The position numbers were made by a program, and so were the translations under genes. The notes beneath the pieces were generated by a model, which did not search any database, was not told where the DNA came from, and worked only from the letters and a program-made list of their open reading frames with translations. A DNA stretch of 64,000 nt from an uncultured Pelagibacteraceae bacterium (lineage in GTDB: Bacteria; Pseudomonadota; Alphaproteobacteria; Pelagibacterales; AG-422-B15): the NCBI GenBank assembly GCA_902546615.1, contig CACCKE010000001.1:62001-126000 (forward strand), written 5' to 3'. This document shows, in pieces, positions 45,719-54,945 of the stretch (its first letter is position 1; each line of letters opens with the position of its first letter).

Positions 45719-46936
45719 ATGAAAAATTTTAGTGTAAAAAAATTAATTATATCTCTGACAGCTGTCATAGGATTGTCAGTGACCGCAGTCTTAGCTGATG
45801 GGCATAAGTACACCATAGATGGTTCTAACTACACATCTTACACAGATAAGCTATCACCTGGACAAATTACAATGTTCGCCGCTTATCCTGAAACATATAA
45901 GATGCACGTTTATGAAACTGGTCCTGATTGTCAACTTGCTCCAGCTATTGCAGCTATATCAAGTACAAATGGTACAATGGTGAATGACAATGAAGGTATT
46001 GAGGTTCCAAACTTGGGTCAAGTCCCTTTCCCAAATCCGACAGACGCCCAACATTTTATTTGGAATATGAGAACTAATGCTGGTCATGACTCTTCAGTTT
46101 ATCGTGTTGCGACCTCAACAAATGTTCAAGCTGATGGATCAATTATAATTGGTCAGCAAGAAACAAACATTACGTTCCCTGCTAATCCAAATACCGTTTC
46201 AAAATATGCAGACAAAAATATCTACGCAATGTTCATGCAAAAAAACTTAGGACCACCTAGGTCTGCAGGAGTTACAACTCTCGTGCATGACTTTTTTGAC
46301 GGATATCTTGCACCTCGTAAGGCATGGCAATATAACCCAGCTACAAGACGTGTAAGAAGAGCGCCTGACATTACTTATGACACAGTTCTTCTTGCTGGTG
46401 GCGGTATCGTTGTTGTTGATCAATACAATGGATTTAATGGTGCACAAGACAAATATGATTGGACATATGAGGGTAAGAAAACAATGGTTGTTCCTTTTGA
46501 CAACGACGCACTGGCTGATAACGCACTTGAGACAACGCATTCTCAATTTCACTTGAACCCCGACTATGTTAGATTTGAAGAAAGAGATGTTCATATTGTT
46601 CACGCGCAATTAAAACCAGGACAAAGACACCTATATGCTTCTCGTACTTTCTACATCATGGATGATGATTATTATCATTTATCAATTATGGATGCCTATG
46701 ACGAAGCTGGTGAGTTAATGAGACACCAGATGGGAACTGTCGTCAGAACTGTTGAAGGAACAGGTCCTGACACATGTAATGGTCAAGGTGAATTTACTCA
46801 TGACTTTGCTACAAGAACATATACTGGTAATAACCAACTTGGTACTGCCTTCAGCACTCTTCCAACCATTTATAATGGTGAAGAAAAGCCAGCAAGCTTT
46901 TACACACCTGACGGTTTAAGAAGATACGCAAGATAA
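45719..46936 (+). CDS. DUF1329 family secreted protein
   Basis: 405 aa with signal peptide MKNFSVKKLIISLTAVIGLSVTAVLA (cleaved before DGHK). MFAAYPETYKMHVYETGPDC, GPPRSAGVTTLVHDFFDGYLAPRKAWQYNPATRRVRRAPDITYDT and TLPTIYNGEEKPASFYTPDGLRRY match DUF1329, which has the LolA/LolB-like fold of periplasmic lipid- or hydrophobe-binding proteins. Lies 19 bases after the DUF1302 gene with its own AGGGAAAGGTAAG Shine-Dalgarno. Followed by a strong terminator, so the DUF1302-DUF1329 pair is a transcription unit. Confidence 0.85.
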   Translation: MKNFSVKKLIISLTAVIGLSVTAVLADGHKYTIDGSNYTSYTDKLSPGQITMFAAYPETYKMHVYETGPDCQLAPAIAAISSTNGTMVNDNEGIEVPNLGQVPFPNPTDAQHFIWNMRTNAGHDSSVYRVATSTNVQADGSIIIGQQETNITFPANPNTVSKYADKNIYAMFMQKNLGPPRSAGVTTLVHDFFDGYLAPRKAWQYNPATRRVRRAPDITYDTVLLAGGGIVVVDQYNGFNGAQDKYDWTYEGKKTMVVPFDNDALADNALETTHSQFHLNPDYVRFEERDVHIVHAQLKPGQRHLYASRTFYIMDDDYYHLSIMDAYDEAGELMRHQMGTVVRTVEGTGPDTCNGQGEFTHDFATRTYTGNNQLGTAFSTLPTIYNGEEKPASFYTPDGLRRYAR

Positions 46937-46961
46937 GTTATTATCAATAAATCTACAATTT

Positions 46962-46994
46962 AAAACCCGACTTGAAATTATTAAGTCGGGTTTT
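46962..46994 (+). terminator. Rho-independent terminator after the DUF1329 gene
   Basis: A perfect 12-bp stem AAAACCCGACTT / AAGTCGGGTTTT with a 9-base loop; its 3' arm ends in TTTT followed by AATTTTTAT. The 5' A-rich arm means it could work in both directions. It separates DUF1329 from the YCF48-like gene. Confidence 0.9.
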
Positions 46995-47009
46995 AATTTT
47001 TATAAAGAT

Positions 47010-48137
47010 ATGTATAAGATTTTTCTATTAGCACTGTGTGTTGCCTACTTTGTAAGTCCTGCGATAGCATCTCAGTTTAACCACGGTTCGGAGTTTGCAG
47101 CGATTTCTCCAAATGCACACAAGACAACTATAACAGCTCTCGAGAAATCTGGTGACAGAATATTCGCTGTTGGAGTGCATGGTATCATTTTATATTCCGA
47201 TGACGACGGTGAGACATGGACTCAATCAGAGAAAGTGCCTTTTAAGAAAACTCTTACAGATATAAGTTGTCCGAGCCAAAATAAATGTTGGGCAACTGGT
47301 CATGATGCAACAATATTACATTCTTTTGATGCAGGAAAAACTTGGCAAGTCCAATATCAAGATTTTGAATTTGATGCTCCATTGCTCTCAATTCATATGT
47401 ATGATGATTACGAGGGAGTTGCTCTTGGAGCATTTGCCTTGTCACTGAGAACAGCTAATGGCGGTATAAGTTGGGACTATCTTTTTGTTGATGACGATGA
47501 ATACCAACCACATTTAAATTATACTTATGGAGATAATCAAGCTTGGAGAAAATCTGCTCGAGATGAGGGTTATGCAGTTGGTGAGTTTGGAAAATATTAC
47601 GTTACTGACGACAGAGGCCTTAATTGGTTAGCAATTGAAACTGGCTATGGGGGATCCTATTGGTCAGGCATAAAAGTTGATCAGGGTCAGTCCCTTTTAC
47701 TTGGCATGTCGGGCAATATTACACTAGCAACTCTTTATGAGCTCAATGACGAAATACCGTCTGATAAGCTTACATCAATCGCTTGTTATGAAGCTGGTTA
47801 TTTTAGAGGTGACTGTAAAGTATATGCATTTGATGACTTATTCATTGGTACAAAAAATAGCTTAACAAACGCTAATCTTTTAGATGATGGAAGAATTGTG
47901 TTGAGTGGCAACGGTGGAGTGGTATCGGTGATTGATATGGTGAGAGATAAAACAATTAAAACATGTGTTCGTTCCGATCGATTAAGTAATACTTCTGTAA
48001 TACCTCTGGGAAGTGATGAATTTCTTTTAGCTGGAGAAAATGGCTTGAGAAAACACAGTATGACTGAATGTTATCAAAACTATGTTTCTGAAGACTCAAC
48101 TTCTCAAGACACATTTTATGAAATTAAGATAAATTAA
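47010..48137 (+). CDS. YCF48/photosystem II assembly factor-like BNR-repeat protein, secreted
   Basis: 375 aa. Signal peptide MYKIFLLALCVAYFVSPAIA, cleaved before SQFN. It contains several 40-residue beta-propeller blades with the Asp-box pattern, for example HGIILYSDDDGETWTQSEKV, HDATILHSFDAGKTWQVQYQ and FALSLRTANGGISWDYLFV. Such proteins in non-photosynthetic bacteria regularly sit beside DUF1302/DUF1329/RND transport genes. Begins 15 bases after the preceding terminator and overlaps the SDR start by one base (TAATG), so it is coupled to the next gene. Confidence 0.82.
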   Translation: MYKIFLLALCVAYFVSPAIASQFNHGSEFAAISPNAHKTTITALEKSGDRIFAVGVHGIILYSDDDGETWTQSEKVPFKKTLTDISCPSQNKCWATGHDATILHSFDAGKTWQVQYQDFEFDAPLLSIHMYDDYEGVALGAFALSLRTANGGISWDYLFVDDDEYQPHLNYTYGDNQAWRKSARDEGYAVGEFGKYYVTDDRGLNWLAIETGYGGSYWSGIKVDQGQSLLLGMSGNITLATLYELNDEIPSDKLTSIACYEAGYFRGDCKVYAFDDLFIGTKNSLTNANLLDDGRIVLSGNGGVVSVIDMVRDKTIKTCVRSDRLSNTSVIPLGSDEFLLAGENGLRKHSMTECYQNYVSEDSTSQDTFYEIKIN

Positions 48138-48907
48138 TGTCACGTGTAGCTGGTAAGGTAGCAATAATAACTGGCGCTGCTTCAGGCTTAGGTTATGCAG
48201 CGGCAGTTAAGCTTCTTTCAGAGGGCGCTAAAGTGGTCCTTTCAGATATCAATGAAGAAGTAATTAATACAATGCCTGATCGATTAAGTGATTTTAGTCA
48301 AACACAATTTAGTACTTTTGTTCATGATGTAACAAACGAGCAATCGTGGATTGATTTAATTGAAAAAACAGAAACAGTATTTGGTCATGTAAACATACTT
48401 ATAAATAGTGCCGGCATATCTCTTGGCGCAGATATAGTTTCCACCGAGTTTGAAATTTGGAAAAAGGTACATCAAGTCAATTTAGACAGTGTCTTTCTTG
48501 GATGCAAATATGCCATCCCAAAAATGAGTAAAGCTGGACAAGGCTCAATAATTAATATTTCTTCAATATCAGGAATTGTTGCTGGTTGGAATACAGCTGC
48601 TTATAATTCATCAAAAGCTGGAGTACGTTTACTCAGTAAGTCAGTTGCACTTTATTGTGCTAAAAAAGGCTATGATGTGAGGTGTAATTCTATTCATCCG
48701 GCATTTGTAGACACTCCTATACTTGATCCAATTAAGCAAGCTTTTGGTGCCGAGGAAGCTATAGCAAAGCTTGCACGTCAAATTCCAATGAATAAGATTG
48801 GAGATACAGACGATGTATCATATGCTATTTTGTATTTAGCATCTGATGAGAGTAAATTTATGACAGGGACAGAAATTGTTCTTGATGGCGGGTTAAGCGC
48901 AATGTAG
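48137..48907 (+). CDS. Short-chain dehydrogenase/reductase (classical SDR)
   Basis: 256 aa classical SDR. NAD(P)-binding AIITGAASGLGYAAAVKL (about 9-26), INSAGIS (about 91-97), catalytic Ser in NISSISGIVAGWN and the YNSSKAG motif are intact, as is the C-terminal GTEIVLDGGLSAM. An Asp after strand 2 (LSDINEE) suggests NAD rather than NADP. The nearest style is hydroxysteroid/alicyclic alcohol dehydrogenases. The specificity is only a guess, made because the upstream genes belong to a suspected lipid or hydrophobe system. Confidence 0.85.
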   Translation: MSRVAGKVAIITGAASGLGYAAAVKLLSEGAKVVLSDINEEVINTMPDRLSDFSQTQFSTFVHDVTNEQSWIDLIEKTETVFGHVNILINSAGISLGADIVSTEFEIWKKVHQVNLDSVFLGCKYAIPKMSKAGQGSIINISSISGIVAGWNTAAYNSSKAGVRLLSKSVALYCAKKGYDVRCNSIHPAFVDTPILDPIKQAFGAEEAIAKLARQIPMNKIGDTDDVSYAILYLASDESKFMTGTEIVLDGGLSAM

Positions 48908-48923
48908 TTTCATTCTTGAGACT

Positions 48924-49619
48924 ATGAAAACAAAAAAAGCATTAATGATTGTACACCAGCCTCGATCCAGTACTGGAGATGTGGGGATGAAATTACGTGA
49001 AAGAGGGTATGAACTTGACGTTCGAAGACCAGTCATTGGTGAAAAGTTACCTAAATCAATGATCGATCATGATGTTGCGGTAATTTATGGAGGACCTCCT
49101 AGTGCTAATGACAATTTAGATTACATTAAGTATGAAATTGAGTGGATCTCAAAAGCATTATCTTCTAATAAGCCGTTTCTTGGTATTTGTCTTGGCGCAC
49201 AAATGCTTGCAAAAAATTTGGGAGGCACCGTTCAACGTGCAAAAGATCATCATTTTGAAATTGGTTTTTATGACATAAAGCCAACTGGAGATGGTCACAA
49301 AATATTTCAAAATCAAAAAACTTTTTTTCAATGGCATAAAGAGGGATTCACTGCCCCTAAATCTTGCGATATTTTAGCGTTAGGTGACACTTTCCCTCAA
49401 CAAGCATTTAATTATAAAAATGCAGTTGGTATACAATTTCACCCCGAAGTTAATCTTAAGATGCATTTAAGGTGGCTATATTTTGCAGGATATATGCTTA
49501 GAGAGAAGGGCGCGCAGAAACGTAATTATCAAATGCAGCAACGACTTAGTCATGGAAAAAAAATAAATATGTGGTTAGACTCTTTTATAGATAATTATTT
49601 TCTGAGAGATAAATCATGA
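48924..49619 (+). CDS. Class I glutamine amidotransferase (GMP synthase-like)
   Basis: 231 aa stand-alone GATase1. The oxyanion/nucleophile block PFLGICLGAQMLAKNLGG has the catalytic Cys (about residue 90), and the His-Glu pair is in VGIQFHPEVNLKMHLRW (HPE). No synthetase domain is fused or adjacent, so the acceptor is unknown. Such proteins may hydrolyse gamma-glutamyl compounds, made for instance by GS-family ligases like the one at 21.5 kb (inference). Overlaps the YggT gene by 4 bases. Confidence 0.85.
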   Translation: MKTKKALMIVHQPRSSTGDVGMKLRERGYELDVRRPVIGEKLPKSMIDHDVAVIYGGPPSANDNLDYIKYEIEWISKALSSNKPFLGICLGAQMLAKNLGGTVQRAKDHHFEIGFYDIKPTGDGHKIFQNQKTFFQWHKEGFTAPKSCDILALGDTFPQQAFNYKNAVGIQFHPEVNLKMHLRWLYFAGYMLREKGAQKRNYQMQQRLSHGKKINMWLDSFIDNYFLRDKS

Positions 49620-49909
49620 ACTCACTCATAATTCTTGTTGATCAAATTATAAATCTTTATACGTGGGTATTAATCATTAATGTCATATTCAGTTGGTTAA
49701 TTGCTATGAGTATTTTTAATACCCAGAATAGAATTATTATCGCTATTTATTTTGGAACAAAAAGATTAACGGATCCACTTCTTAACCCAATTAGAAATTT
49801 TCTTCCAAATCTGGGTGGGATTGATATCTCGCCAGTAGTCCTGATACTGATACTTTACTTTATAAGAAACTTACTTTACGAGTATTTTTATGCGGGAATT
49901 CCAATCTAA
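49616..49909 (+). CDS. YggT family membrane protein
   Basis: 97 aa with two hydrophobic segments (about 6-28 and 70-90) and the YggT core [31 protein letters not shown]. Family members are linked to cell-envelope and division or osmotic functions. Its start overlaps the amidotransferase stop by 4 bases (ATGA), and folD begins 3 bases after its stop; YggT-folD adjacency is common in this group. Confidence 0.85.
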   Translation: MNSLIILVDQIINLYTWVLIINVIFSWLIAMSIFNTQNRIIIAIYFGTKRLTDPLLNPIRNFLPNLGGIDISPVVLILILYFIRNLLYEYFYAGIPI

Positions 49910-49911
49910 AT

Positions 49912-50796
49912 ATGTCTGATACAAAAATTATTGATGGTAAAGAAATCGCAGCTGATCTCAGAGCTGAAACCGCTATCAAAGTTGAAGATTTTAAAAATAA
50001 ATTTAATAAAACACCGACCCTTGCCGTTGTACTTGTAGGTGAAGATCCAGCAAGCCAAGTTTATGTTAATACGAAATCTAAAATGGCTAAAGAGATAGGA
50101 ATGGATGTTGAAGATCATTTTCTGGATACCACTCTGTCTGAAGAAAAGCTTTTAGAATTAATTGACAAACTTAATAATGATCAAAAAGTAAATGGCATTC
50201 TTGTTCAATTGCCACTTCCATCACACATTGACTCAAGGGCCATTATTGATGCAATTGATCCCGTAAAAGACGCTGATGGTTTTCATGCTATAAATGTTGG
50301 CAGAAATTCAATAGGAGGCGACTTACTAAGTAAAACCTTTACTCCATGCACACCACTTGGATGTTATTTAATGCTTAAGAAAAGTATTCCTGATTTAAAA
50401 GGGATGCACGCTGTAATTATTGGACGATCTAATATTGTTGGTAAACCGATGGCGCAACTTCTGCTTGAAGAATCATGCACGGTAACAATAGTACATTCTA
50501 AAACTAGAAATATCGAAGAAATTACAAAACAAGCTGATATTATTGTTGCTGCAGTTGGACGTCCCTTAATGGTTAAAAGAGACTGGATTAAAGAAGGTGC
50601 TGTTGTGATCGATGTTGGTATTAACCGAGTAGACCACCCAAAAAAGCCTGGAAAAACAAAACTTGTAGGCGATGTTGATTATGATGATGTATTTAGTATT
50701 GCGTCAGCAATTACACCAGTCCCAGGCGGTGTGGGTCCGATGACAATCGCATGTTTGTTAAAAAATACGGTAGATGCTGCCTTTAGACAGCAGTAG
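49912..50796 (+). CDS. folD: Methylenetetrahydrofolate dehydrogenase / cyclohydrolase
   Basis: Bifunctional enzyme of one-carbon metabolism interconverting 5,10-methylene-THF and 10-formyl-THF. 294 aa. [25 protein letters not shown] holds the catalytic Tyr and Lys; [24 protein letters not shown] and [15 protein letters not shown] (NADP loop), and [19 protein letters not shown] at the end are all intact. Converges on argG with a one-base gap. Confidence 0.97.
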   Translation: MSDTKIIDGKEIAADLRAETAIKVEDFKNKFNKTPTLAVVLVGEDPASQVYVNTKSKMAKEIGMDVEDHFLDTTLSEEKLLELIDKLNNDQKVNGILVQLPLPSHIDSRAIIDAIDPVKDADGFHAINVGRNSIGGDLLSKTFTPCTPLGCYLMLKKSIPDLKGMHAVIIGRSNIVGKPMAQLLLEESCTVTIVHSKTRNIEEITKQADIIVAAVGRPLMVKRDWIKEGAVVIDVGINRVDHPKKPGKTKLVGDVDYDDVFSIASAITPVPGGVGPMTIACLLKNTVDAAFRQQ

Positions 50797-50797
50797 C

Positions 50798-51991
50798 CTA
50801 TTTTTTTTCTCTCAATCTTAGTGCGTTTAATTTTATAAAACCCTCAGCATCTTTTTGAGAATAAACTTGATCTGACTCAAATGTTGCAAGATTTGGATTG
50901 TATAGGCTCATTGATGACTCTCTTCCTGTGATTATTGTATTGCCCTTAAAGAGTTTAAGTCTTACTTTACCCTCCACTTTCTCTTGTGATTTATCAATCA
51001 TTGATTGCATCATCTCTCTTTCAGGAGAGAACCAATAGCCGTTATAGATAAGTTCAGCATATTTAGGTGCCAACTCATCTTTCATATGTGCTGCTTCTTT
51101 ATCGAGTGTAATACTCTCAATGGCTCTGTGTGCGTGATATAGAATGGTTCCCCCAGGAGTTTCATAAATTCCTCTGGATTTCATTCCAATGTATCTATTC
51201 TCAACAAGATCAACTCGTCCAATTCCATGTTTTCCACCAAGCTCATTAAGAGATTTTAATATTTCAAATGGTGTTAAAGCCTTTCCGTTTAGTGCGCAGG
51301 CATCACCTTTTTTAAATTCAATCGTTATTTCTTCTGCTTTGTCAGGCGCCTCTTCAGGTGAAACACTTCTGGTATAAACATAATCAGGGGCTTCGATCCA
51401 TGGATCTTCAAGAACTTTTCCTTCTGCTGAAGAGTGCAAAATATTCTCATCAATACTGAATGGTTGTTCACCTCTTTTATCTTTTGCTATTTCAATTCCA
51501 TGCTTATCAGCATATTCGACAAGTGATGTTCTTGATGATAAATCCCACTCTCTCCAAGGACTGATTATTTTTATATCAGGCTTATGATAATAGTATCCAA
51601 GCTCAAATCTTATTTGATCATTTCCTTTTCCTGTTGCACCATGGGATACCGCATCGGCTTTAATCTGATTTGCAATTTCTATCTGTTTTTTTGCAATTAG
51701 AGGTCTTGCGATAGAAGTACCGAGTAAGTAGTAGCCCTCATAAAGTGGATTAGCTCTAAACATTGGGAAGACATAATCACTTACAAATTCTTCTTTAAGG
51801 TCTTCGATAAATATTTCTTTTGTTCCTTGCTTTTCAGCCTTTGCTTTAACTAAATCATAGTCTTCATCTTGACCTAGATTTGCTGTAAAAGTTGCCACTT
51901 CACATTGATACGTTTCTTTCAGCCACCTTAAAATGACCGATGTATCTAAACCGCCTGAGTATGCAAGAACAACTTTATTTATTTTATCCAT
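50798..51991 (-). CDS. argG: Argininosuccinate synthase
   Basis: ATP-dependent joining of citrulline and aspartate. The P-loop-like [15 protein letters not shown] is at the N-terminus, with the blocks [46 protein letters not shown] and YSPEREM-like FSPEREMM. The ORF track starts at a GTG (52006, 402 aa). I favour the ATG at 51991 (397 aa), which overlaps the rlmN stop by 8 bases (ATGGATAA), so rlmN and argG are translationally coupled. Confidence 0.96.
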   Translation of the reverse strand: MDKINKVVLAYSGGLDTSVILRWLKETYQCEVATFTANLGQDEDYDLVKAKAEKQGTKEIFIEDLKEEFVSDYVFPMFRANPLYEGYYLLGTSIARPLIAKKQIEIANQIKADAVSHGATGKGNDQIRFELGYYYHKPDIKIISPWREWDLSSRTSLVEYADKHGIEIAKDKRGEQPFSIDENILHSSAEGKVLEDPWIEAPDYVYTRSVSPEEAPDKAEEITIEFKKGDACALNGKALTPFEILKSLNELGGKHGIGRVDLVENRYIGMKSRGIYETPGGTILYHAHRAIESITLDKEAAHMKDELAPKYAELIYNGYWFSPEREMMQSMIDKSQEKVEGKVRLKLFKGNTIITGRESSMSLYNPNLATFESDQVYSQKDAEGFIKLNALRLREKK

Positions 51992-53081
51992 TTGCTCTGA
52001 GTTCACTTTTTCTAATTTTTATACTAGAGGATTTTAATTGACCACACGCAGCCATAATATCTTGTCCCCTTGTTTTTCTAACTGGGCTTGCATAACCTGC
52101 ATTTTTAATTATGTCACTAAATTTCTTGATTTCTTCCTTGCTAGAACATTCGTAAGGCGAATTAGGCCAAGGATTGAAAGGTATAAGATTTATTTTTGCT
52201 GGAATTCCAGAAATCAGCTTAACAAGTTTACGGGCATCTTGCGCTGTATCATTTACTCCCTTCAACATGACATATTCAAATGTTATGCGTTTAGAATTTT
52301 TTGATCGAGGATATTCTCTACACGCCTTTATAAGATCCTTAAGAGGAAATTTCTTATTTATAGGAACAATATCATTTCTCAATTCATCATTTGTTGCGTG
52401 CAGAGAAATTGCCAATCTTGAGTCAACTTCATTACCCCATTTAATAATTTCAGGTACGATGCCAGAAGTGCTTAGAGTAATTCTTTTTGTAGACAATTGT
52501 ATACCCTCTTTGTCTCCCATAATTTCAGCGGCATTCTTAACATTTTCATAATTATAGAGAGGCTCTCCCATACCCATAAATACAATATTTGAAATTTTGC
52601 GATCTTTTCCATTCGGCCAATCTGAAAGGTTGTCCTTTGCCAAAAGAAGCTGTGAAATAATTTCACTAGATGTTAAATTGCGAACCAGCTTTTGTGTTCC
52701 GGTAAAGCAAAACTTGCAATTAAGTGTGCAGCCAACTTGTGATGAAACACATAACGTTCCCCGATTTTCTTCAGGTATAAAAACCGTTTCAATTAAGTTG
52801 CCATCATTTAATTCCAAAAGCCATTTTTGTGTTCTATCTTTTGATATTTGATGAGATTTTATTTTTGGTCTTTGAATAACAAAATGATCTTTTAGTTTTT
52901 TTCTAAGGTCTTTTGAAACTGTTGTCATTTTGTCAAAATCAGTTTCACCTCTAAAATAAAGCCAATGCCAAAGTTGCTTGGATCTAAATTTTTCTTTAGA
53001 CTGTATTAAACCTTTATTAATTAAAGTTTCAGATATTTCCTCAAGACTTAATCCAATTAAGTCGATTTTATCTTCTGTCAT
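51984..53081 (-). CDS. rlmN: Dual-specificity 23S rRNA/tRNA (adenine-C2) methyltransferase RlmN
   Basis: Radical-SAM enzyme that methylates A2503 of 23S rRNA and A37 of some tRNAs. 365 aa. The cluster-binding [17 protein letters not shown] (CxxxCxxC) and the preceding [31 protein letters not shown], the [10 protein letters not shown] block, and the C-terminal [13 protein letters not shown] with the catalytic Cys are intact. Followed by argG. Confidence 0.96.
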   Translation of the reverse strand: MTEDKIDLIGLSLEEISETLINKGLIQSKEKFRSKQLWHWLYFRGETDFDKMTTVSKDLRKKLKDHFVIQRPKIKSHQISKDRTQKWLLELNDGNLIETVFIPEENRGTLCVSSQVGCTLNCKFCFTGTQKLVRNLTSSEIISQLLLAKDNLSDWPNGKDRKISNIVFMGMGEPLYNYENVKNAAEIMGDKEGIQLSTKRITLSTSGIVPEIIKWGNEVDSRLAISLHATNDELRNDIVPINKKFPLKDLIKACREYPRSKNSKRITFEYVMLKGVNDTAQDARKLVKLISGIPAKINLIPFNPWPNSPYECSSKEEIKKFSDIIKNAGYASPVRKTRGQDIMAACGQLKSSSIKIRKSELRANG

Positions 53082-53087
53082 TGTATT

Positions 53088-53606
53088 TTAAGAGCAGGCT
53101 TTATCGATTGCTGCTAGTGCTTTTGTAAATCCGATTAAAGAATATGTATCTGTAATTTTTGTTCCACGGCTTGAAGTGCTTTTAACTTTCACGCGCGCTC
53201 CATTTTTCATATCCTTAATAAGTTGTTTGCCGTTCTCTCCATCTGCTAACCAAGCTCTTGATTCAACTGTAAAAAATTTATACTTACTACTACCAATACT
53301 TACTTCGACCATACTCTTAGGTTTGAAAGTAAAACCTGTATCCACACTTGGTTCATGAAAAGTCTTATCATCTTTGAAATTCGTGATCATCAGAGCGTGC
53401 TCGCCACGATTAAGATCGGACGGGTTCGTCGCTATTGGTTCTGATATGATATAGCAAATTTTTGCTGTACCATCTTTAAACTCTTTAGCTTGCCATGCGC
53501 CACTTTTGCCAAATGAGCCCAGATGCACGACATCAATTACTGCAAAAGCACTTATTGAACTCAACAGTAAAATTGATAGAATAAGTTTGAAATTTATTAA
53601 TTTCAT
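53088..53606 (-). CDS. IalB-family (invasion-associated locus B) periplasmic protein
   Basis: 172 aa. Signal peptide MKLINFKLILSILLLSSISAFA then VIDVVHLG. The fold signature WQAKEFKDGTAKICYIISEPIA, GEHALMITNF, FTVESRAWLADGENGKQLIKDMKNGARVKVKSTSSRGTKITDTYSLIGFTKALAAIDKAC is IalB. Two cysteines (CYI and the penultimate C) can pair. In free-living alphaproteobacteria IalB proteins have no proven role. Six bases upstream of rlmN. Confidence 0.85.
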   Translation of the reverse strand: MKLINFKLILSILLLSSISAFAVIDVVHLGSFGKSGAWQAKEFKDGTAKICYIISEPIATNPSDLNRGEHALMITNFKDDKTFHEPSVDTGFTFKPKSMVEVSIGSSKYKFFTVESRAWLADGENGKQLIKDMKNGARVKVKSTSSRGTKITDTYSLIGFTKALAAIDKACS

Positions 53607-53636
53607 AATCGCTAATTTATATCGAGATTCACAATT

Positions 53637-54653
53637 ATGAAAGCAATTGTTTGTAAAGAATTTGGCCCACCAAGCTCCCTAGTTTACGAAGATGTTGAGT
53701 TACCTGAACTTAAAAAAAGTCAAATACAGATAGATGTGCACTCTGCTGGAGTCAATTTTCCAGACACTTTAATTATTCAAGACAAATATCAAGTTAAACC
53801 TCCTCTACCTTTTTCGCCAGGTGGTGAAATCTCAGGAGTCATTAGTGCGACAGGTGAAAGCGTTTCTGATTGGAAAGTTGGTGATGAGGTAGTTGCGATG
53901 ATAGGCTTTGGTGGTTTTAGGGAACAAGTAATAACAAGTCCATCCAATATATTCCGGAAACCAAGCAACATGGATTTTACCACTGCTTCATGTTTTACAC
54001 TAACTTACGGAACATCTCACTATGCTCTAAAAAATCGTGGTCAACTTAAGGAGGGTGAAAATTTACTAGTCCTAGGAGCTGCAGGTGGCGTTGGTATATC
54101 AGCTGTTGAAATTGGAAAAGCAATGGGTGCCAGAGTAATTGCTGGTGCATCTTCTGATGAAAAATTAGAAGTATGCAAAGAGTATGGAGCTGACGAAGTA
54201 ATTAATTATGGAAAGTACGATTTAACCAATCGAGATGATGTGAAAGAATTTAGAGCAGAAATTTCTAAAGCAACGGGTGGTAAAGGGCCAGATGTAATTT
54301 ATGACCCAGTTGGAGCAGATTTCACTGAGCCCGCTTTACGAAGTATTGCATGGAATGGACGCTTCTTAGTTATAGGCTGGGCAGCTGGTTATATTCCAAA
54401 AATACCAATGAACTTATACTTAATCAAAGGCTGTTCCGCTGTTGGTGTATTTTGGGGTCAATTTACAGCTTTAGAGCCACAAGAGCATCTAGCCAACATG
54501 AACCAACTGACTGGCTGGTACGAAGAAGGTAAATTAAAGGCGCCTGTCACAGAAATTCTACCGCTTGAAAAAGGCCAACAGGCCCTTGAAACAATTCTTG
54601 CAAGAAAAGTGACTGGCAAGATTGCACTAACAACTTCTTTTTATAAATCCTAA
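53637..54653 (+). CDS. NADPH:quinone oxidoreductase-like zinc-free MDR protein
   Basis: 338 aa medium-chain dehydrogenase/reductase of the QOR branch: HSAGVNFPDTLIIQDKYQVKPPLPFSPGGEISGVI, GEIVVAMIGFGGF-like, and NADPH loop LGAAGGVGISAVEIGKAMGARVIAG (about 146-170). The alcohol-dehydrogenase zinc ligands are not seen. Often annotated as quinone reductase; the real substrate may be an acyl-CoA or enone. Divergent from ialB with a 30-base gap, and convergent with phhB (4 bases). Confidence 0.87.
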   Translation: MKAIVCKEFGPPSSLVYEDVELPELKKSQIQIDVHSAGVNFPDTLIIQDKYQVKPPLPFSPGGEISGVISATGESVSDWKVGDEVVAMIGFGGFREQVITSPSNIFRKPSNMDFTTASCFTLTYGTSHYALKNRGQLKEGENLLVLGAAGGVGISAVEIGKAMGARVIAGASSDEKLEVCKEYGADEVINYGKYDLTNRDDVKEFRAEISKATGGKGPDVIYDPVGADFTEPALRSIAWNGRFLVIGWAAGYIPKIPMNLYLIKGCSAVGVFWGQFTALEPQEHLANMNQLTGWYEEGKLKAPVTEILPLEKGQQALETILARKVTGKIALTTSFYKS

Positions 54654-54657
54654 TAAT

Positions 54658-54945
54658 TTACTTACTTTTCTGGTTCATTTCTCGAGCCATATCTAAGTCC
54701 AGACTTGTCACTCCACCAGCATCGTGAGTTGATAAAGTAACTTCGACAGTACTGTAGACATTAAACCATTCCGGATGATGATCTTTCTTTTCCGCATAGA
54801 TTGCCATTGATGTCATCCAACCAAAAGCTTCTTGAAAGTTACTAAACTTAAATGTTTTAGTAATTGCACTTCGCCCTTTGACCATCTTCCAACCAGACAA
54901 TCTTTTTAATTTTTTAGTAAGTTCAGCTTTAGAGATTTTTTTCAT
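54658..54945 (-). CDS. phhB: 4a-hydroxytetrahydrobiopterin dehydratase (pterin-4a-carbinolamine dehydratase)
   Basis: 95 aa. The PCD signature KKDHHPEWFNVYSTVEVTLSTHDAGGVTSLDLDMA has the two active-site His, the Trp and the late Asp. It recycles pterin cofactor after aromatic hydroxylation; no aromatic amino acid hydroxylase is in the window, so it may instead act in pterin or molybdopterin metabolism. Abuts the aldo/keto reductase gene with a one-base overlap. Confidence 0.92.
   Translation of the reverse strand: MKKISKAELTKKLKRLSGWKMVKGRSAITKTFKFSNFQEAFGWMTSMAIYAEKKDHHPEWFNVYSTVEVTLSTHDAGGVTSLDLDMAREMNQKSK

Noticed and set aside
50775-50812. Possible terminator between folD and argG (TGCTG...CAGCA then T-run)
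   Set aside because: The stem is only 5 bp and is separated from the T-run by about 9 bases; not a convincing intrinsic terminator.
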